Below, in pieces: positions 1-7,856 of a stretch of DNA of 39,444 nt. Every line of letters begins with the position of its first letter. Positions within the stretch are counted from its first letter, which is position 1. A program made the translations under genes and the position numbers. The stretch is from contig JBHOQS010000028.1 in the NCBI GenBank assembly GCA_042408875.1, forward strand, positions 1-39,444, read 5' to 3'. Under the pieces are notes generated by a model. That model was not told the origin of the DNA. It ran no database searches and saw only the letters and a list, made by a program, of their open reading frames with translations. Source of the DNA: JBHOQS01 sp042408875. Its GTDB lineage: Bacteria > Chloroflexota > UBA11872 > JBHOQS01.

Positions 1-1
1 C

Positions 2-1381
2 GGACGGGTCCGCTCGGTCGTCGTGACCAAGCTCGACCGGATCAGCCGCTCGCTGGCGGACCTGCTGGACCTGATGCGCCTCTTCGAGCAGCACGGGGTC
101 AAGTTCGTCTCGCTGCGCGACAACATCGACACGAGCGGCCCGGTCGGCCGCTTCATGCTCCACATCCTCGGCGCGATCGCTGAGCTGGAGCGGGCCATCA
201 CCGCCGAGCGGGTGGCCGAGGACATGAAGCTGCGCGCCCGGCGGGGCAAGTGGAACGGGGGCCTGACGCCGTACGGCCGCCGGCTGGTGGATGGTCGACT
301 CGAGATCGTGGCCGAGGAGGCCGCCGTCCTCCGACGGATGCGCGAGCTGCTCTGCGACAAGCGGAGCTGGCGCGGGGTGGCGATCGCACTCAACCGCGAG
401 GGGAAGCGGTCGCGCGGCTGGGAGCCGCTGGAACGGGACGGACGAGTGGTGCGCAAGGGCAAGCCGCCGGCCGAGTGGACGCCGGAGACGGTCAAGCGCG
501 TGCTGCTCCAGCCGATCAATGTCGGGACGCTGGTCTACAACCGGCGCCGCCCGAAAGGACGGACCCACGTGGCGCGGCCGGCCGAGGAGCACGTGGTGGT
601 CGAGGGCTTCTGCGCGCCGATCTTCACCCGGGAGGAGATGGACGAGCTGCTGCGGCTCGCGGCCGAGATCGAGGGGGAGCCGCCGGCGCGGGCCGGCAGC
701 ACCTACCTGCTCTCCGGGCTGGTCTTTTGCCAGTGCGGGGCGAAGATGTATCCGGTCAAGAACTACGTCGAGACCCGACGGGGGCGCCGCCCGGTAGTCT
801 ACTACCGCTGTCGGCGGGCGAGCCACGCGGGGACGTGCACGATGCGCCAGGTGCCGGCAGCGGTGCTCGAGCCGCTGGTGGTGCGCGAGCTGCAGGCGTT
901 GGGGCTGGACCCCGAGCGGCTCCGAGTGCTGGCGGGCGCGGCCGAGGCCCGGTTCGCCGGAGCGATCCAGCCCCTATTCGAGCGCCGGGCGGCGTTGGCC
1001 GGGGAGCTGGAGCGGCTGGCAAGTCGGCACGAGGCGCTCCTCGAGTTGGCCGAGGACCGTCTGATCGGCAAGGCGGAGTTCGCCGCGCGGAAGGCGCGGC
1101 TGGACGAGGGGCGGACGGCGGCGACGACGGAGCTGGCCGCCGTCGAGCGGGAGCTGCGGGCCCGGGCGGCGACGGCGATCGACCTGGCCGGGGCGCTGGC
1201 GGGACTCGAGCGGCTGAGCGACGTGTACGAGGAGTTGGAGGAAGTCGCCGAGCGGCGGCGGCTCCTGGAGACCTGCCTGAGCCGCCTGATTGTGCGTGAG
1301 GACTGCGTTGAGCTACACGCACCGGCCTATCCGACGATCGTCGTCCCGCTTGAGAGCAGCACGCCGGTGGCTGTCGACTAG
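2..1381 (+). CDS. Large serine recombinase / site-specific integrase (5' end outside window)
   Basis: This is a DNA integrase of the large serine recombinase family; such enzymes integrate and excise mobile elements. The reading frame is open from base 2, and the first codons (GRVRSVVVTKLDRISRSL) match an internal stretch of the second recombinase here. The gene therefore began upstream of the window, and the GTG at 23 is an internal Val codon. The catalytic serine at the N-terminus is not in the window. Visible parts are the end of the resolvase domain (VTKLDRISRS, DNIDTSGPVGRFMLHILGA), the recombinase DNA-binding domain with WNGG.TPYGRR and the SWRGVAIALNREG helix, a zinc ribbon (CQC...YYRCRRASHAGTC), and a charged coiled-coil C-terminal region. 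It shares most residues with the recombinase at 3067-4842, so the two are paralogues or come from related elements. It ends about 20 residues after LHAPAYP. Confidence 0.93.
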   Translation, partial: GRVRSVVVTKLDRISRSLADLLDLMRLFEQHGVKFVSLRDNIDTSGPVGRFMLHILGAIAELERAITAERVAEDMKLRARRGKWNGGLTPYGRRLVDGRLEIVAEEAAVLRRMRELLCDKRSWRGVAIALNREGKRSRGWEPLERDGRVVRKGKPPAEWTPETVKRVLLQPINVGTLVYNRRRPKGRTHVARPAEEHVVVEGFCAPIFTREEMDELLRLAAEIEGEPPARAGSTYLLSGLVFCQCGAKMYPVKNYVETRRGRRPVVYYRCRRASHAGTCTMRQVPAAVLEPLVVRELQALGLDPERLRVLAGAAEARFAGAIQPLFERRAALAGELERLASRHEALLELAEDRLIGKAEFAARKARLDEGRTAATTELAAVERELRARAATAIDLAGALAGLERLSDVYEELEEVAERRRLLETCLSRLIVREDCVELHAPAYPTIVVPLESSTPVAVD

Positions 1382-1761
1382 GGCCATCAAGCCGGGGACT
1401 GCCAGCGATCCCTACGTGACTATGACAGGACGAGCTGGTTGGGCACGAGGGACAGTTGGCGTTGCGCAACGAACCGAGGAAAGCAGTCGCGATAGCGCCC
1501 GAGTCCGTGCAGCTCGTCGCTCAGCCTTGCTCTCCCAGCTTCGTCGGGCCGGCCATTCGCAGACGAAGCCCGGCGCGTAGCCGACGCCAAGCGGCCCATG
1601 CTCACTCGCGTCTCGCTTCCAACGGCAGGCTTGAGACACCGGCTTGCGCGAATCTGCAGAGACGCGGCGAACTCGCGTGCTGCTCCGTCGTGATCTCGGC
1701 ACGGGTGCTCGGTCCGTCATTGCTCGGCCACGCCGCTTGGCGGCAGAGGGCCCAGACCGGC
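1382..1761. other. Non-coding or unrecognised spacer between recombinase 1 and the PIN gene
   Basis: About 380 bases without a convincing gene. Short open frames exist on both strands but show no recognisable domain or good ribosome binding site. If recombinase 1 belonged to an element of its own, an attachment site should lie just after its stop codon. I looked for the comM-like motif seen near 4782 (TGCCCGTGCGGGTAC) and did not find it here. A small palindrome GTTGCGCAAC lies near 1463. Confidence 0.5.
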
Positions 1762-2739
1762 CTAGTTCGCCTCAGGCTTGTATCCCTCTAGCTCCAGACG
1801 GTCAGGAACCGGCTGCTGCCCCAGCCCGCAACTTCGGGCCTTCAGGCGCACGGTGTAGTCGCCGGACAGTACGGCGACGTTCGCGCCTCGATGCGTCCAT
1901 CGGAAGTCCAGCGCGTCTGCAACGATCCGGTCGTCGGGGTCATCCGGGTCGAAGTCGCTGGGAATCGGTGGTTCACGGTCTCGCAGTAGGAGCTCCACCC
2001 CACGCCGCACAGGTGCTGGCGTGCCGGGCGGCACGCCGAGCGCGTACTTGCCGAAGAGCGGCAAGACCTGACGGGCGCGCTTCTGCTGGCGCGGGTGCTC
2101 TCGGTCCGACTTGTACCGGTCGAGGGCTCGCAGGACGGCGGTCGGCACTACGAGGACGACGGCCGCGCAACCTAACTCCTTGGGCCAATCGACTTGGTCG
2201 AAGAGCGCGTACTGGAGAAATACATTGGCGTCGCTGAAGCACCACGTCTTCGCAAGATCAGCAGGGCTGAGCTCTATCCGGCCTTCGAGCTCACCGACAC
2301 GACGCAGGAGTGCCTCCGGGTCAATCCCGAGCCCGCGGAGTGTGTTGCTCGCGTCCGTGTCGACTATCGCCTTGACTAGGTGCCACTCGCGGAGCCCGTG
2401 GGCGCCTTCGCGCTCGGCGAGTGCTTCGGCCTCCGAGAGAAGCAGCGAGAGCGCTCGCCCCGACTTACTTCGTAGCTCGCCGGGGTTGACCTGCCCGAAC
2501 CTCCCCTTCACGCGGTCTGGTTCCGGCACCTGCGCCATCACCGTCGACCGCCGAGCCCGCTGCCACACCCCATCCTCGTTCAAAGCCGCCGGAAGTGCCC
2601 CGACCGTTGGCGACAGCTTCGCGAGGGTGATGACCGCCCAGTCATAGAAGAGATCACCCACGGGATCTACGACCCCGTGGAGTGCGTTCACGACGACATC
2701 GACAGATGAGTTGCGCAAACGGTTCCTTGATAGCGCCAT
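1762..2739 (-). CDS. Clp-N-like / PIN-domain protein carried between two integrases
   Basis: A 325-residue protein. Residues about 93-153 have the pattern of a Clp N-terminal repeat (SLLLSEAEALAEREG, then LREWHLVKAIVDTD and LGIDPEALLRRV). Residues about 166-305 look like a PIN nuclease fold: CFSDANVFLQ with Asp170, VVPTAVLRALDRYK, DPDDRIVADAL with Asp269/270, and VAVLSGDYTVRLKA with Asp294. In relatives of this type the central motif usually reads ELDxxK. Here that Glu is Ala205, so one acidic residue of the usual quartet seems to be missing. The first 90 residues are unrecognised. The ATG at 2739 has GGGAGG upstream. It lies opposite to its neighbours and on the mobile element, so it is cargo, perhaps an RNase effector of a defence or maintenance system (inference). 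The PIN call is fairly secure; the Clp-N call is from pattern only. Confidence 0.78.
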   Translation of the reverse strand: MALSRNRLRNSSVDVVVNALHGVVDPVGDLFYDWAVITLAKLSPTVGALPAALNEDGVWQRARRSTVMAQVPEPDRVKGRFGQVNPGELRSKSGRALSLLLSEAEALAEREGAHGLREWHLVKAIVDTDASNTLRGLGIDPEALLRRVGELEGRIELSPADLAKTWCFSDANVFLQYALFDQVDWPKELGCAAVVLVVPTAVLRALDRYKSDREHPRQQKRARQVLPLFGKYALGVPPGTPAPVRRGVELLLRDREPPIPSDFDPDDPDDRIVADALDFRWTHRGANVAVLSGDYTVRLKARSCGLGQQPVPDRLELEGYKPEAN

Positions 2740-2834
2740 TTGTCGAGCTGTCCTCCCGCCGCAAGGTGGCCTGCTGCACAGGTCAGGTTCGCAGATAGCA
2801 TTGTACTCGATTAGGCACCACTAGACACGAAGCA

Positions 2835-2840
2835 TATAAT
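2835..2840 (+). promoter_or_regulatory. -10 element for the excisionase-integrase pair
   Basis: A perfect TATAAT lies 29 bases before the GTG of the HTH gene. The best upstream match, TTAGGC at 2811-2816, is a poor -35 with an 18-base spacer. The region between the PIN gene (minus) and this site must hold promoters for both directions. Confidence 0.5.
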
Positions 2841-2869
2841 GGGGGCGAGCACCAACTCGGTGGTGGACC

Positions 2870-3070
2870 GTGGACGATTACCTCAACATAGTCGAGGCAA
2901 CGCGCTACCTGGGAGTCAGCCGCATGACCGTCTACAAGCTGATCCGAGAGGGCAAGCTGCCAACTTTTCGGAGCGAGGTCAATCGCGCTGTCCGGCTTGT
3001 GCGCCGTGCGGATCTCGACCGGTTACGACAGCCGCGGCCGATCAAGAGCCAGACAAAGGAGAAGCGATGA
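2870..3070 (+). CDS. Small HTH protein, excisionase (Xis)-like
   Basis: A 66-residue DNA-binding protein of the excisionase/MerR-like HTH_17 type. The order is typical: YLNIVEATRYLGVSRMTVYK (helix-turn-helix), then IREGKLPTFR and a wing with R-rich residues, then RRADLDRLR. It starts with GTG at 2870 and its TGA overlaps the ATG of the recombinase at 3067 (ATGA). The two genes are therefore translationally coupled, and this protein is a good candidate for the recombination directionality factor of the serine integrase, or for a regulator of it. The function is inferred from fold and position. Confidence 0.82.
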   Translation: MDDYLNIVEATRYLGVSRMTVYKLIREGKLPTFRSEVNRAVRLVRRADLDRLRQPRPIKSQTKEKR

Positions 3071-4842
3071 GGCGACGGGAAGCCGAACAGTGGGATGCCG
3101 GGTACGTGCGGGTCTCGACCGACATGCAGGTGGAGCGGGATGCCTTCCAGAACCAGGTGCAGGCGCTCGAGGCGTACGCCGCCGCGCACGCTCTCAGGCT
3201 CCGCGTCTACAAGGACGAGGGCATCTCGGCCAAGGACACGGATCGCCCCGACCTTCGGCGGCTCGTAGCCGATGTGCAGGCCGGCCGCGTGCGCTCCGTG
3301 CTGGTCACCAAGCTCGACCGGATCAGCCGCTCGCTGGCTGACCTGCTCGACCTGATGCGCTTGTTCGAGGAGCATGGTGTCAAGTTCGTCTCGCTGCGGG
3401 ACAACATCGACACGAGTGGCCCCGTCGGGCGCTTCATGCTCCACATCCTCGGCGCGATCGCCGAGCTCGAGCGCGGCATCACCGCCGAGCGGGTGGCCGA
3501 GGACATGAAGCTGCGGGCGCAGCGGCAGAAGTGGAACGGCGGACTGGCCCCGTACGGGCGGCGGATGGAGGACGGGCAGCTGAAGATCGTGCCCGAGGAG
3601 GCGGCCGTCCTACGGCGCATGCGCGACCTGTTCCTCGAGAAGCGGAGCTGGCGGGGCGTGGCGGTGGCGCTGAACCGCGAGGGGGTACGGACACGCGGCT
3701 GGGAGCCGGTCGAGCGCGACGGGCGGCTCGTCCGCAAGGGCCACGCGCCCGCCGAGTGGACCCCAACGTCGGTCAAACGCGTGCTGCTCCAGCCGATCAA
3801 CGCCGGGACCCTCGTCTACAATCGCCGTCGAACGAAGGGGAAGACGGCGGTTGCCCGCCCGGCCGAGGAGCACGTGGTGGTGGAGCATTTCTGCGAGCCC
3901 ATCTTCACGCCCGAGGAATTGGACGAGTTGCGGCGCGTGGCGGCGGAGGTCGCCGGAACCCCGCCGGGCGCGCTCGGCAGCCCCCACCTGCTCTCGGGCC
4001 TGATCGAGTGCGCCTGCGGCGAGAAGATGTACGGAATGTACAACGCCGTGATTACGAAGCGGGGCCGCTACCGGGTGGCTTACTACCGCTGCCGCCGGGC
4101 GATGCACAAGGGGACCTGCCGGTCGAAGTACGTCCCGGCCGCCGTCATCGAGCCGGTGGTAGTCGAGGCGCTCTGCCAGCTCGGACTCGACCCGGAGCAC
4201 CTGCGTGTGCTCGCCGGCGAGGCGCAGGCGATGTTCGAAGCCGAGGTGCGTCCGCTCCTTGAGCGACGCGAGGCGGCAACCCGAGCGGTGGAACGCCTGA
4301 CGAGCCGACTTGATGCGCTGCTCGAGCTGGCGGAAGATCGGCTGCTGACCAAGGAGGAGTTCGCCGCTCGCAAGGCGCGGCTCGAGGGCGAACGGGCGGC
4401 TCGCCAGGCAGAGCTGGCGATGGTCGAGGCGGAGATCGCGGCCCGCTCCTCGTCAGCCATCGACGTCGAGGCGACCGCGCGCCGGCTGCGGCGGCTGGGT
4501 GACGTCTTCGACGAGCTGGAGGGCACGGTCGAGCGGCGCGCCCTGCTGGCCACCTGCCTCAAGCGGGTGGTGGTCCGGCCGGGCGAGCTGGAGCTGCACG
4601 TGCCGGCTTACCCGGTGTTCTTGGCCGGGGCTGAAGCGATTGGCGAGGTTTCCAGCCAGGTTCATCGTGCGGCCGCGGACGGGGCCCGCAATGGCGCCGT
4701 CTCGGCCAGCGTGGAGGCGGAATTCCCGTGGGGCGTGAGCGGCGCGAACTCAGAAAACTATGGTATTTGCCGACGCATGGGTGCCCGTGCGGGTACTTCG
4801 GTGATAGCTTGCGCGCCTGCACCTGCTCCCCGGCAGCAGTGA
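3067..4842 (+). CDS. Large serine recombinase / site-specific integrase
   Basis: A large serine integrase of about 591 residues. The start at 3067 is chosen because the resolvase domain begins at once (GYVRVSTDMQ; the likely nucleophile is Ser17) and because the ATG overlaps the stop of the upstream HTH gene. Domains in order: resolvase catalytic domain about 10-155 (SAKDTDRPDLRRL, TKLDRISRSLADLLDLMRLF), recombinase domain about 165-285 (WNGGLAPYGRR, VKRVLLQPINAGTLVYNRRR), zinc ribbon about 315-350 (CACGEKMYG ... YYRCRRAMHKGTC), and a Glu/Arg/Ala-rich coiled coil about 385-500. The C-terminal tail after LHVPAYPVF is much longer than in the first recombinase. It runs across the probable attachment site into comM sequence in another frame, so the last ~20 residues come from host DNA. 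Sequence and position support a role in inserting this element into comM. Confidence 0.95.
   Translation: MRRREAEQWDAGYVRVSTDMQVERDAFQNQVQALEAYAAAHALRLRVYKDEGISAKDTDRPDLRRLVADVQAGRVRSVLVTKLDRISRSLADLLDLMRLFEEHGVKFVSLRDNIDTSGPVGRFMLHILGAIAELERGITAERVAEDMKLRAQRQKWNGGLAPYGRRMEDGQLKIVPEEAAVLRRMRDLFLEKRSWRGVAVALNREGVRTRGWEPVERDGRLVRKGHAPAEWTPTSVKRVLLQPINAGTLVYNRRRTKGKTAVARPAEEHVVVEHFCEPIFTPEELDELRRVAAEVAGTPPGALGSPHLLSGLIECACGEKMYGMYNAVITKRGRYRVAYYRCRRAMHKGTCRSKYVPAAVIEPVVVEALCQLGLDPEHLRVLAGEAQAMFEAEVRPLLERREAATRAVERLTSRLDALLELAEDRLLTKEEFAARKARLEGERAARQAELAMVEAEIAARSSSAIDVEATARRLRRLGDVFDELEGTVERRALLATCLKRVVVRPGELELHVPAYPVFLAGAEAIGEVSSQVHRAAADGARNGAVSASVEAEFPWGVSGANSENYGICRRMGARAGTSVIACAPAPAPRQQ
4770..4800. 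other. Probable attachment-site junction (att) inside comM
   Basis: Right of about 4782 the + strand encodes a normal ComM segment (CPCGYFGD). Left of it the same frame encodes WYLPTHG, where ComM proteins normally have a hydrophobic strand ending in MNP before CPCG. The crossover therefore lies at or just right of the TGC codon at 4782-4784. The exact core dinucleotide cannot be fixed without the other junction or the empty site. Confidence 0.55.
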
Positions 4843-5252
4843 CCCGCTACCAGCGCCGGCTCTCCGGCCCCTTGCTCGATCGTATCGACCTCCATGTGGA
4901 GGTCCCCCGTGTGGACTACGAGAAGCTGACCACCCGCCACCTAGGCGAGCCGTCTGCGGAGGTGCGCCGCCGTGTGCAGGCGGCGCGGCTGCGCCAGCGG
5001 GAGCGGCTGCGCGGGACGCGGGCCACCTGCAATGCCGAGATGGGGCCGGCGGAAGTACACCGCTTCTGCGGCACCGATGCCGCCGCCCAGAGCCTGCTGA
5101 AGGCGGCCATGCGCCAGCTGCAACTCTCGGCGCGGTCGTTCCATCGTGTCCTGAAGCTGGCGCGGACGATCGCTGACCTCGTAGGGGAGGAGCAAATCGG
5201 TGCCGCGCACGTGGCTGAGGCGCTCCAGTACCGCCCTCGGGAGCATCTATAG
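4782..5252 (+). pseudogene. comM: comM/yifB (Mg chelatase-like ATPase), 3' fragment left by integration
   Basis: This encodes the last ~157 residues of a ComM/YifB-type AAA+ protein. Recognisable pieces are CPCGYFGD, ACTCSP, YQRRLSGPLLDRIDLHVEVP (a hallmark of the family) and the C-terminal Mg_chelatase_C domain, with FHRVLKLARTIADLVGEE and AEALQYR. ComM is a helicase-like ATPase that assists branch migration during natural transformation. The N-terminal domain, the Walker motifs and about two thirds of the protein are absent from this window. No start codon with a ribosome site precedes the fragment, so it is probably not made as a functional protein in the integrated state. The missing 5' part should lie beyond the other end of the element, left of the window. 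Confidence 0.88.
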
Positions 5253-5299
5253 CAACTAGGGCACGCACGGCCCGCTACCGCTCCAGCGGTTGGCCGCTC

Positions 5300-5870
5300 T
5301 GCGTTGTGCCTGCTCCTGCTCAATGCCCAGGGCGTGGATCAGACGGTCGCGCGCCTTTTTCCGGGCATACTCGGAGTCGGAGCTGGGGTGCCCGCTGGGC
5401 CCCAGTGCTTGGCCCGTTTCCAGCGCACCTCAAGGGGCTTCAGCACCAAGCGAATCGTTTCGCCGGTGACACGCTCCTGGGTGATGCCCTGTGTGAAGCT
5501 GGCCTCGGCCGCCAGTTCGAGGGTCCAAACCCCGGTCGGCTTGCCAAACTGGCACGGGCTTTGGTGCAAAAGGGTGCGGAGTTGCTCGTGGGCAGCCGCA
5601 CTGAGCTTGGTGCGCGGACGGTGCGGTCGATTTCGACCGTCGTATCAACTAGGCGTCGATGCCCTGCACTTCGAAGGCACGGCTGACGGTGCGGACGGTC
5701 CGGTCGTTGCAGCCGACGGCCCGCGCAATCTCTGGCGGGCGTTCGCCACGAGAGCTGGCGAGCAGGATCTGGCAACGGCGGAGGACAAAGGCATCGTTCG
5801 AGCGCAGCCCAGCCTCCAGGCAGATACGCTCGACACAGGTCAGCGGACGCACAACGACTGACTTTCTCAT
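5300..5870 (-). pseudogene. Decayed IS630-type transposase remnant
   Basis: Three consecutive pieces in different minus-strand frames rebuild the N-terminal half of an IS630-family transposase. From about 5870 down to 5649: CLEAGLRSNDAFVLRRCQIL and then the HTH segment PPEIARAVGCNDRTVRTVSR, ending at a TAG. From about 5595 to 5375: LLHQSPCQFGKPTGVWTLEL, VTGETIRLVL and VRWKRAKHW. From about 5375 to 5300, in another frame: EYARKKARDRLI. At least two frameshifts and a stop interrupt it, and the DDE catalytic half is missing. No terminal inverted repeats were recognised. Confidence 0.8.
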
Positions 5871-6033
5871 GCTAACCATGGTGCCATTATCTTCCGCCAT
5901 TCCCAAAAACGACCTTGGTCCTGCACTAGGCAGATACGGCTCTCTGGGAACCGGTGCAGGCAACGTGTGCCACGGAAGGAGAGCCCTTCTCGTTCCCCTT
6001 CGGGGGCATCAGTCCCTTGAGCTTGAAGGCAGA

Positions 6034-6055
6034 CGGGACGGCTCGGGCCGTCCCG
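6034..6055. terminator. GC-rich hairpin downstream of the DUF1801 gene
   Basis: CGGGACGGC and GCCGTCCCG form a perfect 9-bp stem with a TCGG loop, 30 bases past the stop of the minus-strand gene ending at 6086. There is no T-tract, as for other hairpins in this window, so termination is plausible but not certain. Confidence 0.6.
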
Positions 6056-6085
6056 CCTGGAGCGAGCCGGTGGCGAGCTCAGCCC

Positions 6086-6565
6086 TCAGCTCACCGCTCT
6101 CTTCACAAGCGCCGCGATCTTGGCCTCTTCGGCGGCAGTCAGCTCCTTCAGCGCGAAGGAGGTCGGCCACATGTTGCCTTCATCGAGGTTCGCCGTAGAG
6201 TTGAAGCCGAGCGTCGCGTACCGCTCCTTGAACTTCGACGCGGGCGTGAAGAAGCAGACGACCTTGCCCTCCTTGTTGGCATACGCGGGCATCCCGTACC
6301 AGGTCTTCGGCGCGAGGTCCGGCGCGCTGGCCTTGATGATCGCATGGATCCGCTCGGCCATGGTGTGGTCTGGTTCCGGCATCTCAGCGATCTTGGCGAG
6401 CACGGCGCGTTCCCCGTCCGCCTTGCCCGCGCCCTGGCCACGGCGCGCTTCCGCTTTCAGCTCCTGTGCGCGCTCCTTCATCGCAGCTCGTTCCTCGGCC
6501 GTGAACCCCTCGAACGACTCGTCGCTTGCAGTGGCGCGCTTGGCGGACTTCTCCCTGTCATCCAT
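6086..6565 (-). CDS. DUF1801-family protein (YdhG-like)
   Basis: A 159-residue soluble protein. The N-terminal ~65 residues are charged and Ala/Glu/Lys rich. From about residue 70 it shows the DUF1801 core: ERIHAIIKASAPDLAPKTWYG, MPAYANKEGKVVCFF, FKERYATLGF and MWPTSFALKELTAAEEAKI. The family is widespread; some members are called iron chaperones, but the biochemical role is unsettled. The start at 6565 has GAGGAGG about 10 bases upstream. The gene stands alone, with an array of 11-bp direct repeats just upstream of the ribosome site that may control it. Confidence 0.9.
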   Translation of the reverse strand: MDDREKSAKRATASDESFEGFTAEERAAMKERAQELKAEARRGQGAGKADGERAVLAKIAEMPEPDHTMAERIHAIIKASAPDLAPKTWYGMPAYANKEGKVVCFFTPASKFKERYATLGFNSTANLDEGNMWPTSFALKELTAAEEAKIAALVKRAVS

Positions 6566-6581
6566 TGCAGGTTTCCTCCTC

Positions 6582-6638
6582 TGCGAGTCTTATGCGAGTC
6601 TTATATGTGAGTATTATGTGAGCATTATGTGAGTATCA
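6582..6638. repeat. Five 11-bp imperfect tandem repeats upstream of the DUF1801 gene
   Basis: Units on the + strand are TGCGAGTCTTA (6582-6592), TGCGAGTCTTA (6593-6603), then a TA insert, TGTGAGTATTA (6606-6616), TGTGAGCATTA (6617-6627) and TGTGAGTATCA (6628-6638). The period of about one helical turn and the place directly upstream of a minus-strand start (6565) resemble operator arrays bound by OmpR/PhoB-type regulators. That comparison is inference. Confidence 0.7.
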
Positions 6639-6679
6639 ATGAATATACGGCTTAAATGGGTGTGCGGCTTAAAAGAGAA

Positions 6680-6720
6680 CGTCCTCATACTAGCGAGGAC
6701 GCGCTGTGAAGGCGACACCT
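6680..6720. repeat. Hairpin plus conserved flank, copy 1 of a dispersed element
   Basis: CGTCCTC (6680-6686) and GAGGACG (6695-6701) form an inverted repeat, followed by CGCTGTGAAGGCGACACCT. A similar arrangement occurs at 19899-19935. The remaining stretch 6721-7077 shows no gene that I can support. Confidence 0.45.
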
Positions 6721-7077
6721 AGAGCTGCGCATTATACATCACACATCAGGCGGCGTGGCTGGTGCAACGAGCAAATCTGGATCGGTTGCAGAGGAGGTGT
6801 CCGCGGGCATCCGGCAGGAAAACATCGAGCGAGCGGCACGGCGGGCCAGGCTGCTCGGCCGGGCGCTGGGTACGCCGGAGGCAGTAGTCGCGGCTGCGGC
6901 CAGAGGTACAGCGACCCCGGGGCGCGGTCGCTTGCCGTGGAGTGGGGTCTGCGGTACCCTCGACGGTCATGAGCAATCGCATGGCGGCTGATACACAGCG
7001 CCTCCCCCAGCGTTCTCGGCGACGCCAGGCCACTGCCAGAGGCTATGCCCAGGGATGGAGCACCCGCTGATCAGTCC

Positions 7078-7785
7078 TCAGCGGCTGCCGCGGGCGACCC
7101 AGGCCACGATATCGGCTCGGCTGACAATCCCAACGAGCCGGCCGCTCCGCATCACCGGCACGCGCTTGATGTTCCTGGCGGCCATCAGAGCGGCGATCTC
7201 CCCGGCGGGGGTATCTTCCTCGACGGTTACGACCTCACGGGTCATGATGTCTGCGACAGTCCGCCCCTGTTTGGCGATAACATCGCCCTCGCTCACGATA
7301 CCGATCAGGCGCCCCTCGTCATCTACCACCGGCATCCCACTGACGCGGTGGTAGACTAGACGCTGCGCCAGCTCCTGCACGGGCAGGTCCGGCGGCACCG
7401 TGAGGACATCCGGGGTCATGAGATCACGTGCGACGGTTACCGCACCGGCATGTGGCGCAGCCACGGCCGGCGCGAACAGGTCGCTCGCCGCGCTCTGGGC
7501 CCGCCGCCGGTGCAGGGCGGCCGGTTCATCTTCCAAGAGCACACCGACGCAATCGGTGTGTACCTCAAAAGTGAGGACGCGTTCGTTCTCCAGCGCCAGC
7601 GTGCCGCGGATGAGTTTGGCGCGCTCCACCGCCTGGTCTTCAGGTACGTCGGGAGGCACAACGATAGTAAGCTCACCGCCACGCACCGCCAGGATCAACG
7701 CCTGGTCGGACTCCTGCGCCTCTAGCCCCTCGATCGCCGGGTCTGGCTCCCCGATGAACGCGTCTTGCAGGTTCACGCGCTTCAT
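7078..7785 (-). CDS. CBS-domain pair protein
   Basis: A 235-residue protein with two tandem CBS domains at the C-terminal end (about 108-160 and 172-230). The first has VARDLMTPDVLTVPPDLPVQ then GMPVVDDEGRLIGIVSEGD; the second has VADIMTREVVTVEEDT then RVPVMRSGRLVGIVSRADI. CBS pairs bind adenosine nucleotides and usually sense energy state. The first ~95 residues are unrecognised but include a segment (LILAVRGGELTIVVPPDV) that looks like a small alpha/beta domain. The ATG at 7785 is chosen because AGGAG lies 10 bases upstream; longer in-frame starts exist but read through the spacer. It follows the amidohydrolase on the same strand after 71 bases, so they may be co-transcribed. Confidence 0.88.
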   Translation of the reverse strand: MKRVNLQDAFIGEPDPAIEGLEAQESDQALILAVRGGELTIVVPPDVPEDQAVERAKLIRGTLALENERVLTFEVHTDCVGVLLEDEPAALHRRRAQSAASDLFAPAVAAPHAGAVTVARDLMTPDVLTVPPDLPVQELAQRLVYHRVSGMPVVDDEGRLIGIVSEGDVIAKQGRTVADIMTREVVTVEEDTPAGEIAALMAARNIKRVPVMRSGRLVGIVSRADIVAWVARGSR

Positions 7786-7856
7786 GTTTGCCAGGCTCCT
7801 CTCTGGCAGCTGCACGGGCCGGGGCCACACAGCCGTCATGACCCCACAAACCTGCC

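Noticed and set aside
250..1299. Long + strand open frame of 349 codons inside recombinase 1
   Set aside because: Gly/Arg/Ala-rich shadow frame caused by high GC; the overlapping recombinase frame has clear motifs.
6755..6991. Possible 78-residue protein starting with GTG
   Set aside because: No ribosome site, no recognisable family, low-complexity C-terminal end.
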